A DNA stretch of 64,000 nt from Rhizobium sp. Leaf262 (GTDB lineage Bacteria > Pseudomonadota > Alphaproteobacteria > Rhizobiales > Rhizobiaceae). The position numbers were made by a program, and so were the translations under genes. Under the pieces are notes generated by a model that had not been told where the DNA came from, did not search any database, and was given only the letters and a program-made list of their open reading frames with translations. Positions 1 through 9,545 of the stretch are shown here, one piece after another (position 1 is the stretch's first letter; each line of letters opens with the position of its first letter). The DNA lies in contig NZ_LMMM01000012.1 of the NCBI RefSeq assembly GCF_001422245.1, positions 276,638-340,637 of the forward strand, written 5' to 3'.

Positions 1-1243
1 TAGCGCCTGATGTTCGCTCGACAAAGGCACGTTCTGCTTCGTTCGCCCACATGTAGATCTGCACGGGCAGCGCCGTGGACGGATCCATCGGCGTCGTCGG
101 ATAGTTCGCAACGAAGGCGACCATGCCGATGAGCAGCAGGGGTGCGGTTTCACCCAGCGCATGCGCCAGACCGATGATGGTGCCGGTCAGAATGCCGGGC
201 ATGGCCAGCGGCAGCACATGGTGGAAGATCGTCTGCATTTTCGATGCGCCAAGGCCAAGAGCCGCAGCACGGATGGACGGTGGCACGGCCTTCAGCGCCG
301 CACGCGTGGCGATAATGATCGTCGGCAGCGTCATCAGCGTCAGCACCAGACCACCCACGAGCGAGGCAGAGCGCGGAAAGCCCATGAAGTTGATGAAGAC
401 CGACAGGCCGAGTAGACCGTAAACGATGGAGGGAACGGCAGCGAGGTTGTTGATATTGACCTCGATCAGATCCGTAAGGCGGTTCTTCGGAGCAAATTCC
501 TCCAGATAGATGGAGGCGGCAACGCCGATGGGCAGCGACAGAACCAGCACGATCAGCATCATGTAGAAGGAACCGATGAGGGCGACGCCCACACCTGCCG
601 CTTCCGGACGGCTGGATGCGCCGTTGAAGAAGATGCCGGTGTTGAAATGCTTGCCCAACTGTCCTGCTTCGGTCAGTTGTTTTACCCAGCCCAGCTGCTG
701 GTCGGAGATACGACGGTTCTGCTCGTTGACCGATACGTCGACCTGACCCTTCACGACGCTGTCGAGGTCGCCGGAGGCAAGAAGCGCCACGGTCCGTGTC
801 GTGCCGATGATACCGGGATCTGCAACCACGAGATCGCGAAGCTGCGTACGGATGCTGTCCGAAATCATCGCATTGACGGCACGAAGGCTGGTGCGATCAT
901 CCAGCGAAACGCCGAGTGCCTTGGCAACGGCATTGCGGGCGACCACGGGGTAATTCGCGGTCATCAGCTTGCCAGGGTTCTGCGCACGGACATTATCGGG
1001 ATCAATGATCTGTTCGGAAAACTCCACCGGCACAGTGATCATCGTCTGCTGGAAGGCCGTATAACCTTTGCCGACGACAGACCAGAGCAGGAGAAACAGA
1101 AACAGCAGGCCGAAGCAGATCGCTGCCAGACCATAGGCCTGAAAGCGACGCTCTGACGCGTAACGGCGCTTGATGCCGATATCGCGACGGACCTTCTTCG
1201 TTGCGGCTGGGGCGATAGCGCCCGGAGTAACGACGTCGGTCAT
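1..1243 (-). CDS. pstA: Phosphate ABC transporter permease PstA (3' end outside window)
   Basis: This is one of the two inner-membrane permeases of the high-affinity phosphate importer PstSCAB. The reading frame starts at the ATG at 1243-1241 and stays open to base 1, so the C-terminus is missing. After a charged N-terminus and one membrane segment (FGLLFLFLLLWSVVGKG) there is a long periplasmic region. The binding-protein-dependent permease domain follows, with the EAA-type loop ALGLGASKMQTIFHHVLPLA. The start overlaps the pstC stop as ATGA, so the two are translationally coupled. The long N-terminal extension matches the large PstA/PstC form common in rhizobia. pstB, phoU and phoB probably follow beyond the window. 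Confidence 0.93.
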   Translation of the reverse strand, partial: MTDVVTPGAIAPAATKKVRRDIGIKRRYASERRFQAYGLAAICFGLLFLFLLLWSVVGKGYTAFQQTMITVPVEFSEQIIDPDNVRAQNPGKLMTANYPVVARNAVAKALGVSLDDRTSLRAVNAMISDSIRTQLRDLVVADPGIIGTTRTVALLASGDLDSVVKGQVDVSVNEQNRRISDQQLGWVKQLTEAGQLGKHFNTGIFFNGASSRPEAAGVGVALIGSFYMMLIVLVLSLPIGVAASIYLEEFAPKNRLTDLIEVNINNLAAVPSIVYGLLGLSVFINFMGFPRSASLVGGLVLTLMTLPTIIIATRAALKAVPPSIRAAALGLGASKMQTIFHHVLPLAMPGILTGTIIGLAHALGETAPLLLIGMVAFVANYPTTPMDPSTALPVQIYMWANEAERAFVERTSGA

Positions 1244-2724
1244 TCGTACTGCTCCCGGTATTTGCGCACGATATAGAGCGCGTAGATATTGAGGCAAAGC
1301 GTGATGGCAAAGAGTGTGATGCCAAGCGCAAAGGCGACGAGCGTTTGCGGCGAGGTGAATTCAAGGTCGCCCGTCAACTGGCTGACGATCTTGACCGTCA
1401 CCGTCGTCATCGGCTCGAAAGGATCGAGCTGAAGGCGGGCGGCTACACCGGCGGCCAGAACCACGATCATGGTTTCACCGATGGCACGTGAGGCGGTCAT
1501 CAGGATGGCGCCGACGATGCCTGGAAGGGCAGCGGGGAGGATGACCCTCTTTACGGTTTCCGAGCGCGTCGCACCAAGGCCCAGCGAACCGTCGCGAAGC
1601 GCGCGGGGAACGGCGGTAATGATGTCGTCCGATAGCGAGGAGACATAGGGGATCAGCATGATGCCCATGACGAAACCAGCCGTGATAACACTCTGCGCCT
1701 GGATGAAGTTGGTATAGTCACCCGTGGCCAGACCGTTGATCTGCGAGGAAATATCGCGCAGGAACGGGCCGACGGTGGTCAGGGCGAAGAAGCCGTAGAC
1801 GATGGTCGGAATGCCCGCCAGAACCTCCAGCAGCGGCTTTGCAACCGAACGCAGGCGCGGGCTGGCATATTCGGCCATGTAGATCGCCGAGAACAGGCCA
1901 ACGGGGACCGCAACCAGCATGGCGACAAAGCCGATGTAGAGCGTACCTGCCAGCAGTGGAATGAGACCGAACTGACCGGCGCTATCGGTGGAACCGGCGG
2001 CGGCAAACCGGGGGTCCCACACCGTCCCGAAGAAAAACTCCTGCGCAGGCACCATGTTGAAGAACTGGATGGCCTCCGTCAGCATCGACAAGACGATGCC
2101 GATGGTCGTCAGGATGGCGATGGAGGACGCCAGCATCAGAGCCGCAAGAATGACCTTCTCGACATTGTTACGGGCACGAAACCGCGGCGCAATGCCCCGC
2201 AGAGCGTAGAGGGCACCAGCGAGCGCTGCGCCCAGCACCACGATGACCATGCCGAGCCTGCTGGCCGACGTCATGGTATTCAGCGTTTCGGCGGCCTCGA
2301 CCATGTAAGGCTGCGGGTCGCCGGCGATGGCCACACCCTTGGAACCGAGAAGCGCTCGCAGGGTCAGAGGATCGGCCTTTGCCTGGGCAAGCTCTTCCGC
2401 CGTCAGACGCTGCAAACCTCGAGCAATCGAGCCCACCATGCCATAGTTGAGGCTTTGCTGCGCCTCAGACTGCGCCTTGATGTCGTCGGGAAACTCGCCA
2501 CGCACCGAAGCCGTGATGATGAAGGGGCTGATGGCCAGCCAGAGCGCAAGTATGAACGCCGATGGAAGGATGGCCCAGACGAGAACATAGGAGCCATGGT
2601 ACCCGGCCCTCGAATGCATAGACGACGGACGTGCGCCCGCCAGAGCGACAGCGCGGCGCGAGCCAAGCAGATAGCTGGTAATGCCGATCAGCGCTAATAT
2701 AAGTAAAAGTATGGATGTGTTCAT
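1240..2724 (-). CDS. pstC: Phosphate ABC transporter permease PstC
   Basis: Partner permease of PstA, 494 residues. It is longer than the roughly 320-residue enterobacterial PstC because of an N-terminal extension with extra membrane segments, as in other Rhizobiales. The C-terminal half carries the permease domain, with an EAA-like loop (DGSLGLGATRSETVKRVILP) and FAGIPTIVYGFF-type helices seen as LAGIPTIVYGFFAL. GAGGAAAG lies just upstream of the ATG. It lies 279 bp downstream of pstS, and a hairpin in that gap may lower expression relative to the binding protein. Confidence 0.95.
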   Translation of the reverse strand: MNTSILLLILALIGITSYLLGSRRAVALAGARPSSMHSRAGYHGSYVLVWAILPSAFILALWLAISPFIITASVRGEFPDDIKAQSEAQQSLNYGMVGSIARGLQRLTAEELAQAKADPLTLRALLGSKGVAIAGDPQPYMVEAAETLNTMTSASRLGMVIVVLGAALAGALYALRGIAPRFRARNNVEKVILAALMLASSIAILTTIGIVLSMLTEAIQFFNMVPAQEFFFGTVWDPRFAAAGSTDSAGQFGLIPLLAGTLYIGFVAMLVAVPVGLFSAIYMAEYASPRLRSVAKPLLEVLAGIPTIVYGFFALTTVGPFLRDISSQINGLATGDYTNFIQAQSVITAGFVMGIMLIPYVSSLSDDIITAVPRALRDGSLGLGATRSETVKRVILPAALPGIVGAILMTASRAIGETMIVVLAAGVAARLQLDPFEPMTTVTVKIVSQLTGDLEFTSPQTLVAFALGITLFAITLCLNIYALYIVRKYREQYE

Positions 2725-2969
2725 GGAGACTTTCCTCGGCGCACCAGGAGCGGGGATGCGGTATCAGGCAGCTTTGTTATTTGCACATCGGATCATCCGA
2801 AAACCGTCATCAAACCCTGCGGTCCGACGGTTTCGCGACAGGTGCCGTATTCCCGTTTTTTGGCTTAGGCATTCCGGGTTGATACATCATATTCATCGGC
2901 CGCTTGGTCATACGATAAATAGGACCTGTCAACCCACGCGATGTCTTGCCAACAGAAAGATGGGTGAAA

Positions 2970-2991
2970 GGCGCGACAGAAATGCCGCGCC
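2970..2991 (-). terminator. Hairpin just downstream of pstS, possible attenuator
   Basis: GGCGCG (2970-2975) pairs with CGCGCC (2986-2991) around a 10-base loop, 12 bases after the pstS stop codon. Read on minus, the stem is followed by a short TTTC. It could stabilise the pstS 3' end or partly terminate before pstC, as expected when the binding protein is needed in excess. No protein gene is seen in the rest of 2725-3003. Confidence 0.45.
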
Positions 2992-3003
2992 CTTCGGTCA
3001 GGA

Positions 3004-4038
3004 TTACATGATCTTGCCGGCTTCGAACTGAGCGCGGATTTCCTTACGCTCGGCTTCAGGAGCAGCAACCAGGCCGTAGTTGGCCAGCGGGGAGTCAGGG
3101 CCGATCATCTCGTCAGAGGTGAAGAACTCGACATATTCCTTGAGGCCCGGGATAACGCCGACATGTGCCTTCTTGACATAGAAGAACAGCGGGCGGGAAA
3201 CAGGGTACTTGCCGCTTGCAACGGATTCAGTTGTTGGAACAACGCCGCTGACGGTCGCGACCTTCAGCTTGTCCTTGTTGTTTTCATAGAATGCGAGGCC
3301 GAATACGCCGAGGCCGGTCTTGTTGGCGTCGATACGAGCGAGCGTTTCAGTGTAGTCGCCGTCGATGTCGACAGCCGCACCGTCCTTACGAACTGCGATG
3401 CACTTTGCAGCAGCCTGCTTGGCGTCGGCAACCAGACCCTTGATAGCGTCAGCTGCTTTTGCTTCCTTGCAGCCGTCAGCCATGATCTTCTCTTCGAAGA
3501 CTTCACGTGTGCCGTGCTTGGAACCAGGGATGTAGGCAGCAATCGCTACATCAGGCAGTTCCTTGTTGATTTCGGACCACTTCTTGTAAGGGTTGGCAAC
3601 GAGCTTGCCGTCCTTGACGATTTCAGCGGCCAGACCGAGGTACAGGTCCTTCGGCTCAAGCTTGACGTCCTTGTTGGACTTGTCCATCGCGAAAACGATG
3701 CCGTCGTAACCGATCTTGACTTCCTGAACGTCGGTGACGCCAGCAGCCTTACAGGCAGCCAGTTCGTCAGCCTTGATCGGGCGCGAGGCGTTTGCAATGT
3801 CGATGGTGCCTTCACCAACGCCCGAGCAGAACGCCTTCAAGCCGCCACCCGTGCCGCCGGACTCGACGACTGGAGCCTTGAAGTCAGGGAAGGTTTCAGC
3901 GAAAGTTTCAGCAACGATCTTTGCGTATGGCAGAACGGTGGACGAACCGGCAACCTGGATCTGGTCGCGAGCAGCGGCAGCACCTGCGAAGGCAACGGAA
4001 GCCACCAAGGCTGTTGCGTACAATTTAACGATATTCAT
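3004..4038 (-). CDS. pstS: Phosphate-binding periplasmic protein PstS
   Basis: Periplasmic phosphate-binding protein, 344 residues. A signal peptide (MNIVKLYATALVASVAFAG, probable cleavage after the AAA near residue 22) is followed by the PBP fold. The phosphate-binding signature is AGSSTVLPYA, with ESGGTGGG and PGSKHGTREVFEE loops further on. GGGAGAG lies close upstream of the ATG. It lies downstream of phoR and upstream of pstCA in one minus-strand cluster. A candidate Pho box sits about 135 bp upstream of its start, so it probably has its own promoter besides readthrough from phoR. Confidence 0.97.
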   Translation of the reverse strand: MNIVKLYATALVASVAFAGAAAARDQIQVAGSSTVLPYAKIVAETFAETFPDFKAPVVESGGTGGGLKAFCSGVGEGTIDIANASRPIKADELAACKAAGVTDVQEVKIGYDGIVFAMDKSNKDVKLEPKDLYLGLAAEIVKDGKLVANPYKKWSEINKELPDVAIAAYIPGSKHGTREVFEEKIMADGCKEAKAADAIKGLVADAKQAAAKCIAVRKDGAAVDIDGDYTETLARIDANKTGLGVFGLAFYENNKDKLKVATVSGVVPTTESVASGKYPVSRPLFFYVKKAHVGVIPGLKEYVEFFTSDEMIGPDSPLANYGLVAAPEAERKEIRAQFEAGKIM

Positions 4039-4173
4039 GTGACTCTCCCGTATGGGGCCCGCATGGGGCTTTTATGGACGCTGCCGGCTGTAGCTTTTAC
4101 CCTCTTGCCCAATCTGGGCTGCCCCGGCGGCCTCTTCTTAACCAGTCTTGCCACACCCTTTTATGTCATTTCG

Positions 4174-4191
4174 ATGAAGTATTTGTGACAA
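4174..4191 (-). promoter_or_regulatory. Candidate PhoB box upstream of pstS
   Basis: Read on minus, TTGTCACAAATACTTCAT fits the 7-4-7 spacing of the PhoB half-site CTGTCAT. The first half matches at 5 of 7 bases and the second at 4 of 7. Its place between phoR and pstS is where a Pho box is expected. The match is imperfect, so this is a positional inference. Confidence 0.5.
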
Positions 4192-4252
4192 CTTAAGTAT
4201 CTGAATGATAATATCTATTTTTGAAACTTGTTCATGAGCGCAGCATCATATG

Positions 4253-5527
4253 TCAAAATCTGACGGTGAAGTCGGTACCGACCTCCAGTTCCGAGCGGAT
4301 GATCAGACGAGCGCGGTGTCTGGTGAGGATGTGTTTGACGATGGCAAGGCCAAGACCGGTGCCTTTTTTTGACCGGCTGTCTGCGACACTGACCCTGTAA
4401 AAGCGCTCCGTCAGACGCGGCACATGCTCTGCCGGAATGCCCGGCCCCTTGTCCACCACGCTGACCTCGACCGGGCTTCCCGCGTCTGAGCGCAGGAAGA
4501 CTTCGACCACCTTTCCCTCCTGTCCGTATTTGCACGCATTTTCCACCAGGTTCTGGAACACCTGCACCAGTTCGTCGCGGTCACCTGTCACCTCCACCTG
4601 GCCCTCCGGAACGTGCAAATTGATCTCGATGTCCAGATCGTCGGCCAGCGGCAAAAGGGAATCGCGCACATGACCCAGCAGCGGTACCAGATCCACCCGC
4701 TGGTCCGGCGCGATATTGGCCCGCAGTTCGAGACGCGACAGCGACATCAGATCGTCGACGAGACGGCTCATGCGGGTGGCCTGATCGAGCATGATGCCCA
4801 GAAACCGCTCGCGCGCCTTGGGATCGTCACGGGCCGGCCCCTGCATGGTTTCGATGAAGCCTCGCAGCGACGCCAAAGGTGTGCGCAGCTCGTGACTGGC
4901 ATTGGCAACGAAATCGCTGCGCATGCGGTCGATACGGCGCAGTTCGGAAATATCGCGGAACGACAGGATATAAAGCATTGCGTCTTTCTGCTCCTGCATC
5001 GCAGCGGGTGCAATGCGGACGATGAAGACCCGTTCTGACGGCAGGCGCTCGGAATGCTCCACCTGATTGGGCTGCCCCGTGGCGATGGTTTCCCTGATGA
5101 CATCCAGCAGGCCGGGCGAGCGCAGGCGCCCGGAAATATGCGATCCGACAGGCAGCACCCCGAAAGCCCGCTCGGCAGCGGCATTTTCAAACAGAACGCT
5201 GCCATTTCGATCCAGAATGAACACCGGCGTATCCAGCACCGCAAGACCGGAACGCACGCCAGCGATCAGGCTTTCGCTGACGATCTGGTCTTCATTCACC
5301 TCTGCCACGGCAGAGCGTTTGGCTGCCTTCGAAACCTTTGTGGAACTTGCTGCGAGGATTGCGATCACCGCCAGGAACCACAACATCAACGGGAGATAGG
5401 GTGTCCGCAGTTCCATGAGCGTGACGATGGCGAGCAGCGTGACGACAAGAATAGAGAGCCAGTTGCGTCGCAGACCCTGCCAATATCGTGCGAATGCGCC
5501 GCTGCTTTCCGTCACTGCCATTTCCAT
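4253..5527 (-). CDS. phoR: Phosphate-regulon sensor histidine kinase PhoR
   Basis: Membrane sensor kinase, 424 residues, that partners PhoB. Two membrane segments at about residues 24-40 and 45-60 are followed by a PAS-like domain (GLAVLDTPVFILDRNGSVLF, about 94-113). The HisKA box is NASHELRTPLASLRGF, with the phospho-accepting His near residue 212. The catalytic domain has an N box (NLVENACKYG), a G1 box (DKGPGIP) and a G2 box (GTGLGLAIVKHIL). AAAGGAAAG precedes the ATG; a second in-frame ATG is two codons inside. The position directly before pstS, and homology to the PhoR form with short N-terminal anchors, support the name over a generic kinase. Confidence 0.93.
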   Translation of the reverse strand: MEMAVTESSGAFARYWQGLRRNWLSILVVTLLAIVTLMELRTPYLPLMLWFLAVIAILAASSTKVSKAAKRSAVAEVNEDQIVSESLIAGVRSGLAVLDTPVFILDRNGSVLFENAAAERAFGVLPVGSHISGRLRSPGLLDVIRETIATGQPNQVEHSERLPSERVFIVRIAPAAMQEQKDAMLYILSFRDISELRRIDRMRSDFVANASHELRTPLASLRGFIETMQGPARDDPKARERFLGIMLDQATRMSRLVDDLMSLSRLELRANIAPDQRVDLVPLLGHVRDSLLPLADDLDIEINLHVPEGQVEVTGDRDELVQVFQNLVENACKYGQEGKVVEVFLRSDAGSPVEVSVVDKGPGIPAEHVPRLTERFYRVSVADSRSKKGTGLGLAIVKHILTRHRARLIIRSELEVGTDFTVRF

Positions 5528-5712
5528 TCGCTTTCCTTTGTCGCTGAAATCAGCGTATCGAACCTTTTATCTCTCTTTCATGACAGAGATTCATCACTAT
5601 GTCTTTTCCCACAGGTCGATGTCATGCCTGACCGGCATATTGAAATTTTGGTCCGCCTGTGAGTTGATGGAAACGAAGCCGGATAAGCACCGGCGCCACC
5701 CGGGGAGCGATA

Positions 5713-6594
5713 ATGAGCGAAAACGCCAAGGACCGTTCGGTCGAACTTCAGATCGGCGGAAAGACACGTATCTTCAACATCGACGATCCTGTTTTGCCGG
5801 ACTGGGTGGAGGAGAAGAAGCTATCTGCCGGAGACTTTCCCTATGACAAGAAGATGAAGCGGGAAGACTACGACCAGACGCTGGAAGCATTGCAAATCGA
5901 ACTGGTTAAGGTGCAATCCTGGCTGCAGGCGACCGGCACCCGCGTCATGTCTGTTTTCGAGGGGCGTGATGCCGCCGGAAAAGGTGGCGCCATTTCCGTC
6001 ATCAAGGAATATCTCAACCCCCGCTCCGCGCGTGTCGTGGCCTTGACCAAGCCGACAGAAACAGAACGCGGGCAATGGTATTTCCAGCGCTATATTTCGC
6101 ACTTCCCGACGGCTGGCGAGTTCGTCATGTTCGACCGTTCCTGGTACAATCGCGCTGGTGTCGAGCCGATCATGGGCTTCTGTACGCCCGACGAACACAA
6201 GCGCTTCCTGAAAGAAGCACCCCGCCTCGAAAAGATGATCGTCCACGAAGGCACTCATCTCTTCAAGTTCTGGCTGGATACGGGGCGGGAAACCCAGCTC
6301 GACCGTTTTCATGACCGACGCCACAGCCCTTTGAAGGCCTGGAAACTATCCGACATGGATATTGCCGCACTGACAAAGTGGGACGATTACACGGCCATGC
6401 GGAATCTGATGCTGGAAAAGACCCACAATGACGAGGCGCCATGGACGGTTATCCGCGCCAATGACAAGCGTCGCGCCCGCATCAATCTCATCAGACATAT
6501 CTTGAAATCGCTGGACTATGCCGGCAAGGACAAGAAGGTCATCGGCGATATCGACAGCAAGATTCTCGGCTTCGGTCCCGATTTCCTCAAATAG
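5713..6594 (+). CDS. ppk2: Polyphosphate kinase 2 family protein
   Basis: PPK2 enzymes transfer phosphate between polyphosphate and nucleoside di- or triphosphates. The 293-residue protein has the family P-loop [14 protein letters not shown] (about 83-96), the Walker-B-like [13 protein letters not shown] (about 140-152) and a lid region rich in Arg/Lys ([16 protein letters not shown]). It has a single domain, which fits the GDP/ADP-phosphorylating class I type, but the preferred nucleotide cannot be read from sequence. It is divergent from phoR with 185 bp between them, and GGGGAG precedes the ATG. A perfect CTGTCAT half-site (minus, 5586-5580) lies in the shared region, so phosphate control is plausible but unproven. 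Confidence 0.92.
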   Translation: MSENAKDRSVELQIGGKTRIFNIDDPVLPDWVEEKKLSAGDFPYDKKMKREDYDQTLEALQIELVKVQSWLQATGTRVMSVFEGRDAAGKGGAISVIKEYLNPRSARVVALTKPTETERGQWYFQRYISHFPTAGEFVMFDRSWYNRAGVEPIMGFCTPDEHKRFLKEAPRLEKMIVHEGTHLFKFWLDTGRETQLDRFHDRRHSPLKAWKLSDMDIAALTKWDDYTAMRNLMLEKTHNDEAPWTVIRANDKRRARINLIRHILKSLDYAGKDKKVIGDIDSKILGFGPDFLK

Positions 6595-6642
6595 CTCGAG
6601 ACAAGATACATCCCATGCCGGGCTGGCGGAAGCGCGCGCCGC

Positions 6643-7818
6643 TCACTGGCCCGGCAGAATGCGCACCGAATACAGGTTGATCGGGCGACCGTTGCCGTCA
6701 ATATCGCTGTTGATGATGATACGTCCGGGACTGTTGGGGGCAAGTGTCCGATCAAATGTGACATTGATCAACATATCGGCACGCTCCGGCGTTGCCGTGA
6801 AGCGGTGACGGGCACAATCTCCAAGGCTTCCGAAATCGCAGCTGATAGAAAGCTGCGTTTGGCGGTCGCTTGACGATTGCAGCGTGATCGAAATGGTTGA
6901 CGATTTGCCCGCCATTTCCCGCAAGACTTCGGTGGGAACGGTGATGGCGACGTCGCCATCGGCCTCCGAAACGCGCGATGTCAGCCTTACCGCCTTACCC
7001 GCAGGTGTCGTGATGGGCTCGACGACTGAAAGTGATCCCGTCTGGAGACCTTCATTGCCGCGTTCGGCATTGAAAACCTCCTGCCAGTCGTCGGAGAAAC
7101 CGCGACCTGCCTCCACACTCGGCTCAGGCGGGGCCTCAGTCCCATTGAAGTCTTCCGATTGCACCTGTGGCGGTGGGTTAGGCACGCCGGTGTCGCGTTC
7201 GCTGGGCGATAACAACAGGCCGGAACTGTAAACCCACCAGGCACCGAATGCGATAAACGCCAGCAATGTGAAATAGATGAAAAGCCTTGCGACCAATCCC
7301 CTCTTGCGACGTGCCTTGGCGGCGCGCTCCGGAGTAAAGGCAAGCGAGCCGATATCTGCCCTTGGTGCCGATCGTGCATCAGGCGCGACCACGCCACGCT
7401 CTGCGCTAAAATCACCGATATCGTCTGACGTCGACATCTCGCTTTGCGGCTCGTCTCGACGATCCGACTCGACCGGCAACACATCGTCCTCAAGCCTCTC
7501 GTCACGCTGAGGCGCAGTGACGGCAGGCGTTACTGGTCTCACCGGCGGCGGCGGCACGGGAGCACGTGCAGCTTCCCGACGGACATGGTCTTCCACGACA
7601 TTGAGCAGCCGGTTTCGCTCTTCGGTTTCGATGGCGTGTACGAGCGTTTCCAGGCGCTGTCGTTGCTGGGCGACGATTTCCGGGTCGTCTATGCCCTGCT
7701 TGCGCAGACCCGCTTCCAGCGCCTGCCGGGAAGACTGATAGATGCGTGCCCGAACCTCGGCGCTCGATCTGTCCGATTTCTCAAGGGCATTTCTGATTGC
7801 CGTTTCCAGTCCGCTCAC
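6643..7818 (-). CDS. Hypothetical protein with one membrane segment
   Basis: I do not recognise a named family. The 391-residue protein has a charged helical N-terminus (1-85, possibly coiled coil). A Pro-rich then acidic linker runs from about 86 to 165. A basic stretch (KARRKRG) precedes one membrane segment (LFIYFTLLAFIAFGAWWVY, about 179-197). The roughly 190-residue C-terminal domain is likely extracytoplasmic and beta-rich. Basic residues before the helix suggest an N-in topology. It is convergent with ppk2 and monocistronic. Its length and codon use look like the neighbours, so it is probably a real core gene of the genus. Confidence 0.75.
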   Translation of the reverse strand: MSGLETAIRNALEKSDRSSAEVRARIYQSSRQALEAGLRKQGIDDPEIVAQQRQRLETLVHAIETEERNRLLNVVEDHVRREAARAPVPPPPVRPVTPAVTAPQRDERLEDDVLPVESDRRDEPQSEMSTSDDIGDFSAERGVVAPDARSAPRADIGSLAFTPERAAKARRKRGLVARLFIYFTLLAFIAFGAWWVYSSGLLLSPSERDTGVPNPPPQVQSEDFNGTEAPPEPSVEAGRGFSDDWQEVFNAERGNEGLQTGSLSVVEPITTPAGKAVRLTSRVSEADGDVAITVPTEVLREMAGKSSTISITLQSSSDRQTQLSISCDFGSLGDCARHRFTATPERADMLINVTFDRTLAPNSPGRIIINSDIDGNGRPINLYSVRILPGQ

Positions 7819-8253
7819 TACCGGTCCTTTTCTTTGCCATCCGACAGGCTCAGCGCATTCGCCCGAAAATTACGTCTATTTTCGGAAAGCGCGATGCGCG
7901 GATACGTCATTCAGAGCATCATTTATGCACCCGAAGGCACGCAACGGCATTCCGGCGACGTTGCGCGATGCTCGTTTACGATTCGGTAACCTCTCGCATG
8001 CCCAACCGCAAGAGAGACAACTGTTAAATATTGGAATGGCTTGGGGAAAACGTCACCGTGGCGATATCGGCGCATCGAATGGCCTCTTGTGTGCACCTCC
8101 CACACTCTCTCTATCGAGATTTCAACGCGTTATATAACAAAGCGCTGCAACAGGCAGCCGCGCCGCAACATTGCTGGGATTTTTTTTGCTTTTCATCCGC
8201 TTCCGGCTTCGCTACATCTTACGTGCGCGTAAACGTCATTCATGGGAGGAAAC
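7819..8253 (+). other. 435-bp intergenic region, no gene seen
   Basis: The divergent start regions of the membrane protein (minus) and the nitronate monooxygenase (plus) share this stretch. No good ORF with a ribosome site is visible. A short GC hairpin (GCTGC-AACAG-GCAGC, near 8144-8158) and a second weak one are followed by eight T at 8180-8187. Together they could end a small RNA on plus, but the stems are short. Confidence 0.4.
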
Positions 8254-9210
8254 ATGCTGCCGTCCGTACTCAGGGACAATCTTCGACTGCCGGTGGTTGC
8301 CTCACCGCTCTTCATCATTTCCCATCCAGAATTGACGCTCGCGCAATGCAAGGCGGGTGTCGTCGGCGCATTTCCGGCGCTCAATGCCCGCCCGGAAAGC
8401 CAGCTGGACGAATGGCTGGCCATGATGACCGAGGATTTGGCCAGTTATAACGCCGCCAACCCTGAAAAACCGGCAGCACCCTTTGCGGTGAACCAGATCG
8501 TCCACACTTCCAACAAGCGGCTGGAGCATGATCTCGGCCTCTGCGTCAAATACAAGGTGCCGATCGTCATCTCGTCGCTAGGCGCAGTGCCGGAAGTCAA
8601 TGCCGCGATCCATTCCTATGGCGGCATCGTGCTGCATGATATCATCAACAACCGACACGCCAATTCCGCCATCCGCAAGGGTGCGGACGGTTTGATTGCG
8701 GTGGCGACGGGTGCAGGTGGTCATGCGGGCACACTTTCTCCATTCGCGCTGGTGCAGGAAATCCGTGAATGGTTCGACGGCCCCCTGCTTCTGGCAGGCG
8801 CCATCGCCAATGGCGGCGCGATCCTTGCGGCGCAGGCCATGGGCGCTGACATGGCCTATATCGGTTCCCCCTTCATCGCCACCACCGAGGCAAGAGCATC
8901 GGACGCCTATAAGCAGGCCATCGTGGACGCCCAGGCCAGTGACATCGTCTATTCCAATTACTTCACCGGCATCCACGGCAATTACATGAAAGCCTCGATC
9001 ATTGCAGCCGGCATGGACCCCGACAACCTGCCCGTGGCCGATCCCTCTAAAATGGATTTCGGCGCAGCAACGAGCGGCGCAAAAGCCTGGAAGGACATCT
9101 GGGGTGCTGGCCAAGGCGTGGGCGCGGTAAAGGCAGTCGAACCCGTTTCCGCACTGGTGGATCGGCTTGCGAAGGAATACGAAGCCGCCAAGACCCGCAT
9201 TCTGGCTTGA
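8254..9210 (+). CDS. Nitronate monooxygenase family protein
   Basis: FMN-dependent TIM-barrel enzyme of the 2-nitropropane dioxygenase/nitronate monooxygenase family, which oxidises alkyl nitronates. The 318-residue protein shows an N-terminal LRLPVVASPLFIISHPEL strand, the GVVGAFPALNARP segment, the flavin-phosphate region ATGAGGHAG with the catalytic-type His, and GGAILAAQAMGADMAYIGS. I chose the ATG at 8254 because GGGAGGA lies 4 to 10 bases upstream; an in-frame ATG at 8242 lies upstream of that site. It stands alone, with tRNA-Thr downstream. The true substrate is not determined. Confidence 0.88.
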   Translation: MLPSVLRDNLRLPVVASPLFIISHPELTLAQCKAGVVGAFPALNARPESQLDEWLAMMTEDLASYNAANPEKPAAPFAVNQIVHTSNKRLEHDLGLCVKYKVPIVISSLGAVPEVNAAIHSYGGIVLHDIINNRHANSAIRKGADGLIAVATGAGGHAGTLSPFALVQEIREWFDGPLLLAGAIANGGAILAAQAMGADMAYIGSPFIATTEARASDAYKQAIVDAQASDIVYSNYFTGIHGNYMKASIIAAGMDPDNLPVADPSKMDFGAATSGAKAWKDIWGAGQGVGAVKAVEPVSALVDRLAKEYEAAKTRILA

Positions 9211-9332
9211 TGGATCTTGCAAGGATTGGTGCGGGATTTTTGATCGAAGCCGTATTCAAGACTTGAAATCCATCCCCAATGCCTGTATCAGCCCGCCATA
9301 CGCCGCGCCAACATATATTCGGCGCCCGGCAA

Positions 9333-9408
9333 GCCGCTTTAGCTCAGGTGGTAGAGCACATCATTCGTAATGATGGGGTCGCAGGTTCGAGTCCTGCAAG
9401 CGGCACCA
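9333..9408 (+). tRNA. tRNA-Thr (anticodon CGT)
   Basis: The cloverleaf is complete. The acceptor stem is GCCGCTT/AAGCGGC, the D arm GCTC/GAGC, and the anticodon stem CATCA/TGATG closes the loop TTCGTAA, with anticodon CGT at 9366-9368 reading ACG. The T arm is GCAGG/CCTGC with loop TTCGAGT, and the CCA end is encoded (9406-9408). The higBA module starts 80 bp downstream. Confidence 0.97.
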
Positions 9409-9487
9409 GTTTTTCTCCGCAGCATTTCACTTTCACAATCTGCTCTTGGCGTCGATATCCTGCCAATCTCCATGCGCGCATCTAAAG

Positions 9488-9538
9488 TTCCCAAGTTGGG
9501 AATTAGTCATTGTTCCCGATTTGGGAATGCGCTATAAT
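9488..9538 (+). promoter_or_regulatory. higBA promoter with two palindromic operators
   Basis: Two near-identical 15-bp palindromes, TTCCCAAGTTGGGAA (9488-9502, perfect) and TTCCCGATTTGGGAA (9513-9527), have centres 25 bp apart. The second covers most of the region between a TTGTTC -35 (9510-9515) and a perfect TATAAT -10 (9533-9538) with 17-bp spacing. This is the expected layout for autorepression by the HigA antitoxin. The start point predicted from the -10 falls at or next to the toxin ATG. Confidence 0.8.
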
Positions 9539-9545
9539 CTTCAAC

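Noticed and set aside
3163..4188. 341-codon open frame on plus across pstS
   Set aside because: Antisense to a clear pstS with signal peptide and phosphate loop.
8144..8187. Possible small-RNA terminator before the nitronate monooxygenase gene
   Set aside because: The T run is good but the stems are only 4 to 5 bp, and no promoter or conserved RNA could be defined.
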